From JAWLGW01 sp964569055 (GTDB lineage: Bacteria > Planctomycetota > J058), in NCBI GenBank assembly GCA_964569055.1, contig CAZMSZ010000042.1, forward strand, positions 1 to 31,230: 31,230 nt of DNA, read 5' to 3'. The first letter of the stretch is position 1, and each line of letters starts with the position of its first letter. Positions 6,521 through 15,006 of the stretch are shown here, one piece after another. The notes beneath the pieces are model-generated. The model worked only from the letters and a program-made list of their open reading frames with translations, made no database searches and was not told where the DNA came from. The translations under genes and the position numbers were made by a program.

Positions 6521-8020
6521 ATGCGGCGCGGTGCGGTGGTGGCCCTGGCGATCGCGGCCTCGGTGTGCGGTGCCACCCCGGTCCTGGCCTCCAACGGCGC
6601 GATGCCGTCCACGATCGGCAGCAAGGGGCCGGTCTCGATCCCGGTCGACGGCGACGCCCAGACCATGTTCCGCATGCCGTCGTCGATCGCCTGGAGCCTC
6701 GACCACCGGATCGACCTCGACGCGTTCCTGTTCTACAGCCAGTCCCGCATGAGCAACTCGCTCAACGACTACGAGTCGGAGTCGAGCACCCCCGGCGGCT
6801 CGGGCGGGATCCTGTTCGCGCTCGGCCGCCCCGACGGGGACGACGACCCGGCCTGGGACACCTACACCGACGCCCGCAAGTTCACGTTCGGGGTCGGGGT
6901 CTACGTGGACATGGCGGGCGGGAGCGGCGACGCCAACGAGATCCGCTACACCACCTTCCCCGACGGGATCGGGCTCACGACCTCGATCACGTTCGTCAAC
7001 GCCAGCTTCGTCGGGGCCTACACGATCACCGACTACCTCGCCGTCGCCGCCTCGTTCCACGTGATCTACGCCTCGCTCACCAGCAAGACGCTCGTGGGCG
7101 GCGACGGGACCCCGCTCGAGGGCAGCCCCGAGGTCCCCGACGCGGTGATCCCGGGACACCCGTCCTACGCCGACTTCCTCAACCTGTTCCGCAGCGACGA
7201 GGCCACCGATCCCACGACCTACTTCGAGACCGACCTCGTGGGCGTCCAGTTCAGCGGAACGCTGTCGCTCTCGCTGCGGCCCATGCCCAACCTCGGGATC
7301 GGCCTCTCCTGGCGCCTCCCCAGCATCGGGCCGCCGCTCTCGGGGAAGGGCAAGGTCGACGCGAACACCACGGTGGAGACCGCGCTCGGGGGTGACCCGA
7401 CGCTGACCGCGATCTTCGAGAGCACCCTCACGGCGCATGGGGGCGCGCTCGGCTACACCGACGAGTACGACGTGGAGCTGAGCGGGATCACGGTCCCCCA
7501 GCAGGTCCGCCTGAGCATCGCCTGGTGGCCCAAGCTCCCCTTCCTCGACGAGGGCCGCCTGCTGCTCGCGGCCGAGCTGGCCTGGATCGAGTGGGCCGAG
7601 GGGCTCGGTGAGGCCAAGGCCGAGCTCAGCGGCGGCAAGAACGAGGACCTCTCCCAGATCATCGGCGGCAACTCGATCGAGACCACGCTCAAGCAGCGCT
7701 GGCGCAACCAGTGGGTGATCTCGCTCTACACGGCGGTCGCGGTCACCGAGGCGCTCTCGTTCCGGCTCGGCTTCAACCACGGCCTGATCCCGCTCAACCC
7801 CAGGCAGCAGGGCGGGACGGCGACCTCGGGCTACACCTCGACGAACCTCAGCTTCGGCGCCAGCTACCGGATCGGGAGCTGGGAGCTGATGGGGCTGATC
7901 GAGCACGCCTTCTACGACTCGGCCCGCGCGCCCAAGGACGTGACCGAGCTGACCGCGCGCGACAGCCTGTACGGCTCGCTGCAGTGGACGTTCCACCTCG
8001 GGGTCAGCTACCGGTTCTGA
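6521..8020 (+). CDS. OmpP1/FadL-type outer-membrane transport protein
   Basis: A 499-residue exported protein. The N-terminus MRRGAVVALAIAASVCGATPVLA is a classical signal peptide, followed by SNGAMPSTIGSKGP and GDAQTMFRMPSSIAW, resembling the FadL N-terminal plug region. The rest alternates polar and hydrophobic residues in beta-barrel fashion and ends in GVSYRF, with the C-terminal Phe typical of outer-membrane barrels. Family members admit fatty acids or other hydrophobic compounds. ATG 6521 is chosen over an in-frame ATG at 6398 because it begins the signal peptide and has AGGAGG 4 nt upstream. It lies 125 nt downstream of the diiron protein, and together with the acyl-related enzymes suggests hydrophobic substrate uptake; the exact substrate is unknown. 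Confidence 0.75.
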   Translation: MRRGAVVALAIAASVCGATPVLASNGAMPSTIGSKGPVSIPVDGDAQTMFRMPSSIAWSLDHRIDLDAFLFYSQSRMSNSLNDYESESSTPGGSGGILFALGRPDGDDDPAWDTYTDARKFTFGVGVYVDMAGGSGDANEIRYTTFPDGIGLTTSITFVNASFVGAYTITDYLAVAASFHVIYASLTSKTLVGGDGTPLEGSPEVPDAVIPGHPSYADFLNLFRSDEATDPTTYFETDLVGVQFSGTLSLSLRPMPNLGIGLSWRLPSIGPPLSGKGKVDANTTVETALGGDPTLTAIFESTLTAHGGALGYTDEYDVELSGITVPQQVRLSIAWWPKLPFLDEGRLLLAAELAWIEWAEGLGEAKAELSGGKNEDLSQIIGGNSIETTLKQRWRNQWVISLYTAVAVTEALSFRLGFNHGLIPLNPRQQGGTATSGYTSTNLSFGASYRIGSWELMGLIEHAFYDSARAPKDVTELTARDSLYGSLQWTFHLGVSYRF

Positions 8021-8049
8021 GTGCCGCGCGGCCGAAGCCCTTGGAGGGT

Positions 8050-8072
8050 AGCGGCGTACGGCATGTGCCGCT
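8050..8072. promoter_or_regulatory. Inverted repeat after the porin gene
   Basis: AGCGGC (8050-8055) and GCCGCT (8067-8072) flank an 11-nt centre, 30 nt after the porin stop. There is no T-tract, so it may be a Rho-type end structure or an operator for the efflux island. A second dyad, CCGAA-6-TTCGG, lies at 8110-8125. Confidence 0.3.
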
Positions 8073-8173
8073 CGCGTCCGCCAGACGGCTCCGGTGGCGT
8101 GACGTCTCACCGAAACGGACTTCGGCCGCGTGGCACTTGGGGCGGCTCAGCCGAAGCCGAGCGTCCGCTCCGC

Positions 8174-8185
8174 AGCCCGCGGGCT
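8174..8185. promoter_or_regulatory. 12-bp perfect palindrome upstream of the metal-efflux island
   Basis: AGCCCGCGGGCT is a perfect palindrome just upstream of the putative -35 element of the first Cys-rich gene, a usual place for a repressor or activator site. Such GC palindromes also arise by chance in this base composition, and no regulator gene is in the window. Confidence 0.3.
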
Positions 8186-8193
8186 ACGCTCCC

Positions 8194-8223
8194 TTGCGCC
8201 GCGCGTCCGAGCTGGGCTATACC
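8194..8223 (+). promoter_or_regulatory. Candidate leaderless promoter of the first Cys-rich gene
   Basis: TTGCGC (8194-8199), 18-bp spacer, TATACC (8218-8223), then only 6 nt before the ATG at 8230. Transcription would start at or next to the ATG, and no Shine-Dalgarno is present, consistent with a leaderless mRNA. The same geometry precedes the second Cys-rich gene. Confidence 0.4.
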
Positions 8224-8229
8224 CCTGCC

Positions 8230-8661
8230 ATGGCGCGCCGCTCCTCGATCGGCTGGCTCCTCGGGCTCGTCCTCGCCGTCCTGCCCCAGCTCGCGCTCGC
8301 GACCGCGGGGCGCGGGGTCGTGGTGTGCCAGGAGGTCGGGGGCGCCGCCGCCCTGGAGTGGGCGCTCGCGGGCTGCTGCGACTCGGCGACCGCCCCGACG
8401 GCCGACGTCGGGCCGAGCGGCTGGCGCGCCGAGCCCGACGCGTGCCGCGCCTGCCTCGACACGCCCCTCGGCGCGAGCGCGCTCCGCGACGACGTCGCGC
8501 GGGGCGGCCTCGCGGCGACGGTCGGGCTGACGCTGCACCTCCCGCTCCCGCTCGGTGCGCTCGCCCTGCGGCCTCTCGCCGTCGGCGCCCCCGCCGGCGC
8601 GGTCGGGCCGCCGCTGCACCCGCCGCTCGTCGTCACGAGGCCGCGGGTCCTGCGCTGCTAG
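8230..8661 (+). CDS. Small Cys-rich exported protein of the metal-efflux island
   Basis: A 143-residue protein. The N-terminus MARRSSIGWLLGLVLAVLPQ, continuing through LALA, is a signal peptide. The mature part has a Cys pattern VCQEVGG, a GCCDS pair and then ACRACLDTPLG, which recalls small uncharacterised proteins often found beside CzcCBA/CusCBA operons, where a Cys-Cys pair and a C-x2-C-x-D-x-P-L motif recur (from memory). The C-terminal half is Leu/Pro/Ala-rich and shows no fold I can name. A periplasmic metal-binding or sensing role is inferred from the Cys residues and the neighbouring pump genes. It opens the efflux island, 75 nt before the outer-membrane factor. Confidence 0.65.
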   Translation: MARRSSIGWLLGLVLAVLPQLALATAGRGVVVCQEVGGAAALEWALAGCCDSATAPTADVGPSGWRAEPDACRACLDTPLGASALRDDVARGGLAATVGLTLHLPLPLGALALRPLAVGAPAGAVGPPLHPPLVVTRPRVLRC

Positions 8662-8736
8662 CACGCGCTCCGGGCGGGCCATGGCCACGCCCGGAACCTG
8701 GTCCGGAGTCCCCCTCCTGCCCCGGAGCGCGCTGCC

Positions 8737-9916
8737 ATGCGTCTCTCGCCCCGCCCGTCCTGGGCGATCGCCCTTCTCCTCATCNNNNNNNNNNNNNNNN
8801 NNNNNNNNNNNNNNNNNNNNNNNNNNNNNNNNNNNNNNNNNNNNNNNNNNNNNNNNNNNNNNNNNNNNNNNNNNNNNNNNNNNNCGGGCCGACGCCGCCT
8901 CCTGGATCTCGGGGGCCTGGCTCACCTGGCCCGTGCCGCGCCCGGACGAGATCGACGCCCGCGAGGGGATCGCCCGCGCCGAGATCGGCGCCGCCCGCGC
9001 CCGCGTCGCGGCGGCGGAGTGGACGCTGGTGCGCGACGTGCAGCTGGCGTACGTGCGCCTGCTCGCCGCGGAGGCGCGGGTCGAGCAGGTGGCGGGGCTG
9101 ACCCGGATCGCGGCGCGCACGCTCGACTACTTCCGCCGCGCGCGCGCCCTGGGCGCCGCCACCGCGCTCGACGAGAACCTCGCCGCCGTGACGGCGAGCA
9201 CCCTCGGCGCCGACGCGATCCAGGCCCGGGCCGACGCTCGGCGGGCTCGCCAGGCGCTGAACGCGCTGCTCGGGCTGCCCCCCGACGAGCCCTACGCCCT
9301 GCAGAGCTCGCTCGCCGCCGCCACGCGGGCGGACGACGCCCCGAGCGCGCCCGAGGCGCTGGTGGCGCACGCGCTCGAGCGCCGGCCCGACGTTCGCGAG
9401 CTGATGGCCGCCTACCAGCGGGCCGAGCAGGCGCTGCGCCTCGAGGTCGCCGAGCAGTGGCCGCAGCTCACGATCGGGACCGGGATCGGGATCACGCTCC
9501 CGTTCCTCAGCCGCTTCAACCAGCCTGCGATTCGCACGGCGGAGCGCGCCCGAGAGGCCGCGGGGCGGCGCGTGCACGCGGCGGTGCAGCAGGTGCGAGC
9601 CGAGGTGCACGCCGCGCTGCTCGAGACGCGCGCCGCCGAGCAGCTCCACCGGCTGTTCGAGGAGGAGGTCGCGCCGGGCCTCGAGCGCTCGGTGAGCCTC
9701 ACCGAGCGCGCGTTCGCGGCGCGCGAGGTCACGCCCCTCCAGATCCTGACGACCCAGCAGCAGGTGATCGAGGTCCGCGGGCGGGCGCTCGCGGCGCAGG
9801 AGCGGCTCGCCGCCGCGCGGGTGCGCCTCGCGGCCGCCACCGGGCGCCTGCTGCCCGAGCTGTGGGCTGGGCCCGAGCCGAACGTCGAGGTGGACGAGGA
9901 CGGAGGTCCCCGATGA
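8737..9916 (+). CDS. Outer-membrane efflux factor, CzcC/TolC family (interrupted by assembly gap)
   Basis: The gene starts at ATG 8737 (GGAG 9 nt upstream) with a signal-peptide start MRLSPRPSWAIALLLI, then enters a 100-N gap. The remaining 343 residues (from 8885) are a typical OEP/TolC half: long Ala/Arg/Glu-rich alpha-helices (LAYVRLLAAEARVEQV, DARRARQALNALLGLP, RRPDVRELMAAYQRAEQALRLE), a strand segment PQLTIGTGIGITLPF, and the final helical hairpin (AQERLAAARVRLAAATGRL). Family members form trimeric channels for RND pumps. The two parts are in different frames across the gap, which means nothing because the gap length is arbitrary. Roughly 60-90 residues are probably missing compared with the usual 420-450. 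It is the only outer-membrane factor for two pumps. Its stop overlaps the next ATG (ATGA). Confidence 0.88.
8785..8884. other. Assembly gap (100 N) inside the outer-membrane factor gene
   Basis: A placeholder of 100 Ns. Unlike the first gap, the flanks share no sequence, so real coding DNA (the first part of the helical barrel) is probably missing. Confidence 0.97.
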
Positions 9917-11322
9917 GCATCGCTGCCACCCCCCCGCTCCTCCGGTCGTTCGCCCTGCTGGCCGCGCTCACGCTCGCGGCGTGCGATCGCGGCGGCGAGC
10001 ACGGGCACGACCCGCACCAGCACGGCCCGCGCGGCGCCAGCAGCGACGTGGTCGCGCTCACGCCCGAGCAGCTCGCCGCGGCCGAGGTCGAGGTCGCCGC
10101 GGCGGGCCCGGGCCGGGTCGGGGAGGCGCTGACGCTGACCGCGGTGGTCCGGCCGAACGTCGACGCGCAGGCCCACATCACGCCCAGGGTCCCCGGCCTG
10201 GTGCGGGCGATCCACAAGCACCTCGGCGACCGGGTCGAGGCGGGGGAGGTGGTCGCCGAGCTCGAGAGCACCGAGCTGGGCCTGGCCGTGAGCCGCTACC
10301 TCGAGGCTCAGGCCCTGGCCGGGGCGGCCCGCGAGATCCTCGAGCGCGAGCGCGAGCTGCTCGACCGCAAGGTCGAGGTCGCGCAGACGATCTACGAGCG
10401 GGAGGCGGCGCTCAAGGAGCAGGAGATCACCACCCTCCGGCCGTTCTACGAGGCCGAGCGCGCGCTGTCCGAGGCGCGCCTGGAGCGGCAGAGCCGGCTG
10501 CTCGAGCTGCAGGCCGCCCTGCGCCAGCGCGAGATCGCCCACGAGACCGCCGAGGAGCAGCTCCACATCCTCGGCCTGGACGACGACGCGGTCGCGAAGC
10601 TGGGCGAGGGGGCCCAAGACGGGCATCGCCACGGGCGTTACCCGCTGCACTCCCCGCGCGCAGGCGTCGTGGTGGAGCGCGACGTCACCGAGAACGAGTT
10701 CGTGGCCACCGACGACAAGCTGTTCGTGGTGCAGGACCTGAGCCGGGTGTGGGTGGTGGCGGCGGCGTACGAGCAGGACCTGCGCCACCTCCGCCGCGGC
10801 CAGCCCGCCGTCGTCCGGCTCGACGCCTTCCCCGACGTCGCGCTCTCGGGCCAGGTGACGTTCATCGACTACGAGGTCGGCCAGGCGAGCCGCGCGGCCG
10901 AGGTCCGGGTGGAGCTGCCCAACGAGGGGGTGCCCGGCTGGGCCGAGCCCTTCCCCCTCCGCCCCGGCATGTTCGGCGAGGTCGAGGTCGCGATCGCCAC
11001 CCGCGAGGCCGCCGTGCTCCTCCCCGAGCACGCCATCGTCCACGAGGGAGAGCGCAGCTTCGTGTTCGTGCGGCTCGAGGGAGGGGCCCCGCCAGGCGAG
11101 CACGAGGGTGAGCACGACGAGCACGACGAGCACGCAGGACAGCCGCCCGAGCGGCCCCGCGTGCGCTTCGAACGCCGGGAGGTCCAGCTCGGCGTCGCGG
11201 GGCGCGAGGGGGTCGAGGTGCTGCGAGGGGTGAAGCCGGGCGAGCAGGTCGTGATCCGCGGCGCGTTCACCCTCAAGTCGCTCGCGCGGCGAGGCGAGCT
11301 CGGCGGCGGGCACTCGCACTAG
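9913..11322 (+). CDS. RND periplasmic adaptor (membrane-fusion protein), CzcB-like, His-rich lipoprotein
   Basis: A 469-residue adaptor. The signal peptide ends in a lipobox LTLAAC (lipidated C24), followed by a His-rich tract GGEHGHDPHQHGP. The barrel-sandwich/lipoyl half (ITPRVPGLVRAIHKHLGDRV), a long helical hairpin (residues about 130-230), the second lipoyl half (SPRAGVVVERDVTENEFV) and the beta-barrel domain follow in normal order. A second acidic/His tract (HEGEHDEHDEHAG, near residues 397-410) and a C-terminal GGGHSH add more ligands. His/acidic tracts favour Zn, Co or Ni. ATG 9913 has GGAGGT 5 nt upstream and overlaps the previous stop. It pairs with the RND pump 9 nt downstream. Confidence 0.92.
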   Translation: MSIAATPPLLRSFALLAALTLAACDRGGEHGHDPHQHGPRGASSDVVALTPEQLAAAEVEVAAAGPGRVGEALTLTAVVRPNVDAQAHITPRVPGLVRAIHKHLGDRVEAGEVVAELESTELGLAVSRYLEAQALAGAAREILERERELLDRKVEVAQTIYEREAALKEQEITTLRPFYEAERALSEARLERQSRLLELQAALRQREIAHETAEEQLHILGLDDDAVAKLGEGAQDGHRHGRYPLHSPRAGVVVERDVTENEFVATDDKLFVVQDLSRVWVVAAAYEQDLRHLRRGQPAVVRLDAFPDVALSGQVTFIDYEVGQASRAAEVRVELPNEGVPGWAEPFPLRPGMFGEVEVAIATREAAVLLPEHAIVHEGERSFVFVRLEGGAPPGEHEGEHDEHDEHAGQPPERPRVRFERREVQLGVAGREGVEVLRGVKPGEQVVIRGAFTLKSLARRGELGGGHSH

Positions 11323-11331
11323 GAGCCGGGC

Positions 11332-14300
11332 GTGATCAACCGCATCGTCGACCTCTCGCTCGACAACCGCTTCTTGGTGCTCGTGCTGTGGCTGCTGGTC
11401 GTGGTCCTCGGGCTGCGCTCGCTGCGGGAGCTGCCGATCGACGCCGTCCCCGACGTGACGAACGTCCAGGTCCAGGTGCTCACCAACAGCCCCGGCCTCG
11501 CCCCCGAGGAGGTGGAGCGCTTCATCACCTTCCCCGTCGAGACCTCCATGAGCGGCCTCCCCCGGGTGGAGGAGATCCGCTCGGTCTCGAAGTTCGGGCT
11601 CTCCGTCGTGACGGTCGTGTTCGAGGAGGGGACCGACATCTACTGGGCCCGGCAGCTGGTGAGCGAGCGCCTCGGCGAGGCCCGTGAGCAGATCCCCGAC
11701 GGCTACGGCGAGCCGTCCCTGGGGCCGATCTCGACGGGGCTGGGGGAGATCTACCAGTTCGAGGTCCGCGGCGAGGGCTACACGCCCATGGAGCTGCGCA
11801 CGATCCTCGACTGGTCGGTGAACTACCAGCTCCGCTCCGTGCCGGGCGTGGTCGAGGTCAACGCCTTCGGCGGCGAGCTGAAGACGTACCAGGTCACGCT
11901 CGACCCGACCAAGCTCGTCTCCTACGGCGTCTCCCTCGAGCGGGTGTTCGACGCGATCCAGGGCAACAACGCCAACGTGGGCGGCGGCTACATCGCGCAC
12001 GCCGGGGAGCAGTACCTGATCCGCGGCGAGGGCCTCGTCGACGACCTCGAGGACCTCGCCGACATCGTCGTCGCCCACGACGAGGACGGCACGCCGGTCT
12101 ACGTCCGCAACCTCGCGACCGTCGAGCTCGCGCCCATGCTCCGCCAGGGCGCGGTCACCCGGGACGGCCGGGGCGAGGCCGTGATCGGGATCGTGATGAT
12201 GCTCATGGGCGCCAACTCGCGGGTGGTCTCACGAGACGTGCACGCGCGGATCGAGCAGCTCGAACGGACGCTCCCCCCCGGGGTCACGATCGACACGTTC
12301 TACGACCGGACCGAGCTCGTCGACCGCACGATCCGCACGGTCGCGATCAACCTGCTCGAGGGCGGCGCGCTGGTGGTCCTGGTCCTGCTGCTGCTCCTCG
12401 GCGACCTGCGCGGCGGCCTGCTCGTGGCCTCGGCGATCCCCATCTCCATGCTGGTCGCCTTCACGGCCATGTCCTGGGCCGGCCTGTCGGGCAACCTCAT
12501 GTCGCTCGGCGCGATCGACTTCGGGCTGATCGTGGACGGCTCGGTCGTCCTGATCGAGAACGTGATCCGCTACCTCCACGAGCACCGCGACGACCCGCGA
12601 CCTCACCTCGAGAAGGTGCGCAGCGCCTGCCACGAGGTGGCGCGCCCGGTCGCGTTCGCCGTCGGGATCATCATGATCGTCTACCTGCCGATCCTGGCCC
12701 TGCGGGGGATCGAGGGGAAGATGTTCCAGCCCATGGCGCTGACCGTGGTGTTCGCGCTGGCGGGCTCCCTCCTGTGCGCGCTGACGCTGATGCCCGTGCT
12801 GGCGTCGCTGTTCCTGGTCCGGGTGCGCGAGCGCGAGCCGCTCCTGTTCCGGCTGGCGCGGCGCGCCTACGAGCCCCTCCTCCGCGCCACCCTGGCGCGC
12901 CCGCTCCGCACGGGGCTGGCGGCCGTGGTGATCTTCCTGGCCAGCCTCGGCGTGACCCCGTTCCTCGGCGCGGAGTTCATCCCCCGCCTCGACGAGGGGG
13001 CGATCGCGATGCAGATCTGGCGCATCCCGAGCATCTCGCTGGAGCAGTCGAACGCGATCAGCACCGCGGTCGAGGCGCTCGTGAAGGAGGAGTTCCCCGA
13101 GGTCGACACCATCGTGTCCCGCACGGGCCGCGCCGAGATCGCCACCGACCCCATGGGGGTGGAGATCAGCGACACCTACCTCATGCTGAAGCCGCGCTCG
13201 ACCTGGCGCTTCGAGGGCAAGGAGGCGCTCCTGGCCGCGATCGACGCCCGCCTGACCGAGCGCTTCCCCGGCGTCATGTTCAGCTACTCGCAGCCGATCG
13301 AGCTGCGGGTCGCGGAGCTGATCAGCGGCGTGCGCTCGGACATCGGGATCAAGGTCTACGGCGACGACATCGACCGCATGAAGCAGGTGGCCGACCAGAT
13401 CGTGGCCGCCATCCGCGAGGTGCCCGGGATCGAGGAGGCCAAGGCCGAGCAGACCACCGGCCTCCCCACGGTCCGCGTGCAGCTCCGCCGCGACGCCATC
13501 GCGCGGCTCGGGATCAACGCCGAGGACGTGCTCGACGTGGTCGAGACGATCGGCGGGAAGGCGCTGGGGACGGTCCTCGAGGGGCAGCGGCGGTTCGTCC
13601 TGCAGGCCCGCTTCGGCGGGCAGGTCCGGGACAGCCTCCAGGCGCTCCGCGAGCTGAGGGTCGCCGGGCCGGCCCGAGGCGACGGCCCGCCGGCCATGGT
13701 CCCGCTCTCGCAGCTGGCGGACATCCGGCTGGAGGAGGGCCCGGCCCAGATCAGCCGCGAGCGCGTCAGCCGCAGGACGACCGTCGAGGCCAACGTCCGC
13801 GGCCGCGACCTCGCGTCGACCGTGACGGACGCCCAGGCCGCCGTGGCTCGCGAGGTCGAGCTCCCCACGGGGTGGACCCTCGAGTGGGGCGGGCAGTTCG
13901 AGAACCTCCAGGCCGCCACGGCCCGCCTGGCGCTGCTCGTGCCGCTCGCCCTGCTGCTGATCTTCGTGCTGCTCTACTCCGCGTTCGGCTCGCTGCGGCT
14001 GGCGGCGCTCGTCTACCTCAACGTGCCCCTGGCGACCACGGGCGGCCTGCTGGCGCTGGCCGCGCGCGGGTATCCCTTCTCGATCTCGGCCGGCGTCGGG
14101 TTCGTCGCCCTGTTCGGCGTGGCGGTGCTCAACGGGGTCGTCCTGATCTCGTCGGTGGTGGAGCTCCGAAGCGCCGGGCTCGGACGCCTCGAGGCCGCCG
14201 CCAGCGCGGCCAGGACCCGCCTGCGCCCCGTCCTCATGACGGCGCTCGTCGCCTCGCTCGGGTTCGTGCCCATGGCGCTCGCCACCTCGGCGGGCGCCGA

Positions 14301-14436
14301 GGTGCAGCGGCCGCTCGCCACCGTCGTGATCGGCGGGCTGGTGACCTCGACGCTGCTGACGCTGCTGGTGCTCCCCGCGATCTACGCCCGGTTCGGCGCC
14401 GAGGACCCCCAGCGGGAAGGCGCGCCGGCTGCTTGA
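11332..14436 (+). CDS. Heavy-metal efflux RND transporter, CzcA-like (pump 1)
   Basis: A 1034-residue inner-membrane proton/metal antiporter of full family length. It begins VINRIVDLSLDNRFLVLVLW (TM1), continues with the porter domain (RELPIDAVPDVTNVQVQV, FPVETSMSGLP), and has the diagnostic TM4 motif DFGLIVDGSVVLIEN, with D396, D402 and E409 matching the proton-relay acids of CzcA-type (divalent cation) pumps rather than the CusA pattern. The second half repeats the layout, with a late GVAVLNGVVLIS TM segment and RTRLRPVLMTALVASLGFVP. GTG 11332 has AGGAG 6 nt upstream. It forms a tripartite pump with the upstream adaptor and outer-membrane factor. Likely substrates are Zn, Co, Cd or Ni; the sequence alone cannot say which. 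Confidence 0.95.
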   Translation: MINRIVDLSLDNRFLVLVLWLLVVVLGLRSLRELPIDAVPDVTNVQVQVLTNSPGLAPEEVERFITFPVETSMSGLPRVEEIRSVSKFGLSVVTVVFEEGTDIYWARQLVSERLGEAREQIPDGYGEPSLGPISTGLGEIYQFEVRGEGYTPMELRTILDWSVNYQLRSVPGVVEVNAFGGELKTYQVTLDPTKLVSYGVSLERVFDAIQGNNANVGGGYIAHAGEQYLIRGEGLVDDLEDLADIVVAHDEDGTPVYVRNLATVELAPMLRQGAVTRDGRGEAVIGIVMMLMGANSRVVSRDVHARIEQLERTLPPGVTIDTFYDRTELVDRTIRTVAINLLEGGALVVLVLLLLLGDLRGGLLVASAIPISMLVAFTAMSWAGLSGNLMSLGAIDFGLIVDGSVVLIENVIRYLHEHRDDPRPHLEKVRSACHEVARPVAFAVGIIMIVYLPILALRGIEGKMFQPMALTVVFALAGSLLCALTLMPVLASLFLVRVREREPLLFRLARRAYEPLLRATLARPLRTGLAAVVIFLASLGVTPFLGAEFIPRLDEGAIAMQIWRIPSISLEQSNAISTAVEALVKEEFPEVDTIVSRTGRAEIATDPMGVEISDTYLMLKPRSTWRFEGKEALLAAIDARLTERFPGVMFSYSQPIELRVAELISGVRSDIGIKVYGDDIDRMKQVADQIVAAIREVPGIEEAKAEQTTGLPTVRVQLRRDAIARLGINAEDVLDVVETIGGKALGTVLEGQRRFVLQARFGGQVRDSLQALRELRVAGPARGDGPPAMVPLSQLADIRLEEGPAQISRERVSRRTTVEANVRGRDLASTVTDAQAAVAREVELPTGWTLEWGGQFENLQAATARLALLVPLALLLIFVLLYSAFGSLRLAALVYLNVPLATTGGLLALAARGYPFSISAGVGFVALFGVAVLNGVVLISSVVELRSAGLGRLEAAASAARTRLRPVLMTALVASLGFVPMALATSAGAEVQRPLATVVIGGLVTSTLLTLLVLPAIYARFGAEDPQREGAPAA

Positions 14437-14461
14437 CCGCTCCCCGGGCCGCGGCTACGGT
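14433..14461 (+). promoter_or_regulatory. Candidate leaderless promoter for the second half of the efflux island
   Basis: TTGACC (14433-14438, five of six matches to the sigma70 -35), 17-bp spacer, TACGGT (14456-14461, TAnnnT type), then 6 nt to the ATG at 14468. The -35 overlaps the stop codon of pump 1. No Shine-Dalgarno precedes the ATG, so a leaderless transcript that separately drives the pump 2 genes is plausible. Confidence 0.5.
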
Positions 14462-14467
14462 CGCGGT

Positions 14468-14854
14468 ATGCCTCGCGCCGCCCTGCTCGTGCGGTCGATC
14501 TGCCTCGCGCTGGTGGCGGGCCTGCTGGTGCTGCACGTCCCGCTCGACGTGCTCCGCGCCGAGGCTGGGGCGAGCGCCGAGGCGGCCTGCTGCGACGCGG
14601 GCGGGTGCGACGAGCGCCCCGCCACGACGAGCGGCGAGGACGGCGCCGCGCTCGAGGAGCGCGCCCCTCCGCCGCGCCCGACCGACGGCTGCGCCGCGGG
14701 CTGCCAGTGCGCCTGCTGCGGCGGGCTGCCCATCACGACGGCCGAGCCGGAGGGCCCGCCGCCTCCGCTCGCGCTCGCGCCGAGCGTGGCCATGGAGCTG
14801 CCCGGCGCTCGACGCGATCGGCCGCGCGAGGTGTTCCACCCTCCGCGCGCGTGA
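14468..14854 (+). CDS. Small Cys-rich exported protein before pump 2
   Basis: A 128-residue protein. Residues 1-30 form a signal peptide (LLVRSICLALVAGLLVLHV), then two Cys clusters follow: EAACCDAGGCDE and DGCAAGCQCACCGG, nine Cys in the mature part, separated by an acidic linker and followed by a Pro-rich tail without further Cys. The clusters suggest soft-metal (Cu, Cd, Hg or As) binding in the periplasm. I do not recognise a named family. It occupies the same position before the second pump that the 8230 gene has before the first, and has the same type of leaderless promoter. Its role is inferred from context. Confidence 0.65.
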   Translation: MPRAALLVRSICLALVAGLLVLHVPLDVLRAEAGASAEAACCDAGGCDERPATTSGEDGAALEERAPPPRPTDGCAAGCQCACCGGLPITTAEPEGPPPPLALAPSVAMELPGARRDRPREVFHPPRA

Positions 14855-14904
14855 GGCGGCGCGCCGCCGCGCGCCCTCCTCGTTCGGTCTCGTCTCGGGC
14901 TCGC

Positions 14905-14922
14905 GCTCGCCTTCAGGCGAGC
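14905..14922 (+). other. Perfect 7-bp hairpin in the intergenic leader
   Basis: GCTCGCC-TTCA-GGCGAGC lies between the Cys-rich gene and the adaptor gene, after a 14-bp GC palindrome at 14855-14868. With no T-tract it is not a convincing terminator; it could stabilise the transcript or reduce read-through. Confidence 0.4.
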
Positions 14923-15006
14923 CCCGCGCCGCGACGAGCGTTCCTCTCCCCCGACCGAGCTCCGACCGCGCGACCCGCGACAGCGGGCCGCGCGCGCGAG
15001 GGATCC

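Noticed and set aside
14905..14922. Intrinsic terminator
   Set aside because: The 7-bp hairpin is perfect but no T-tract follows.
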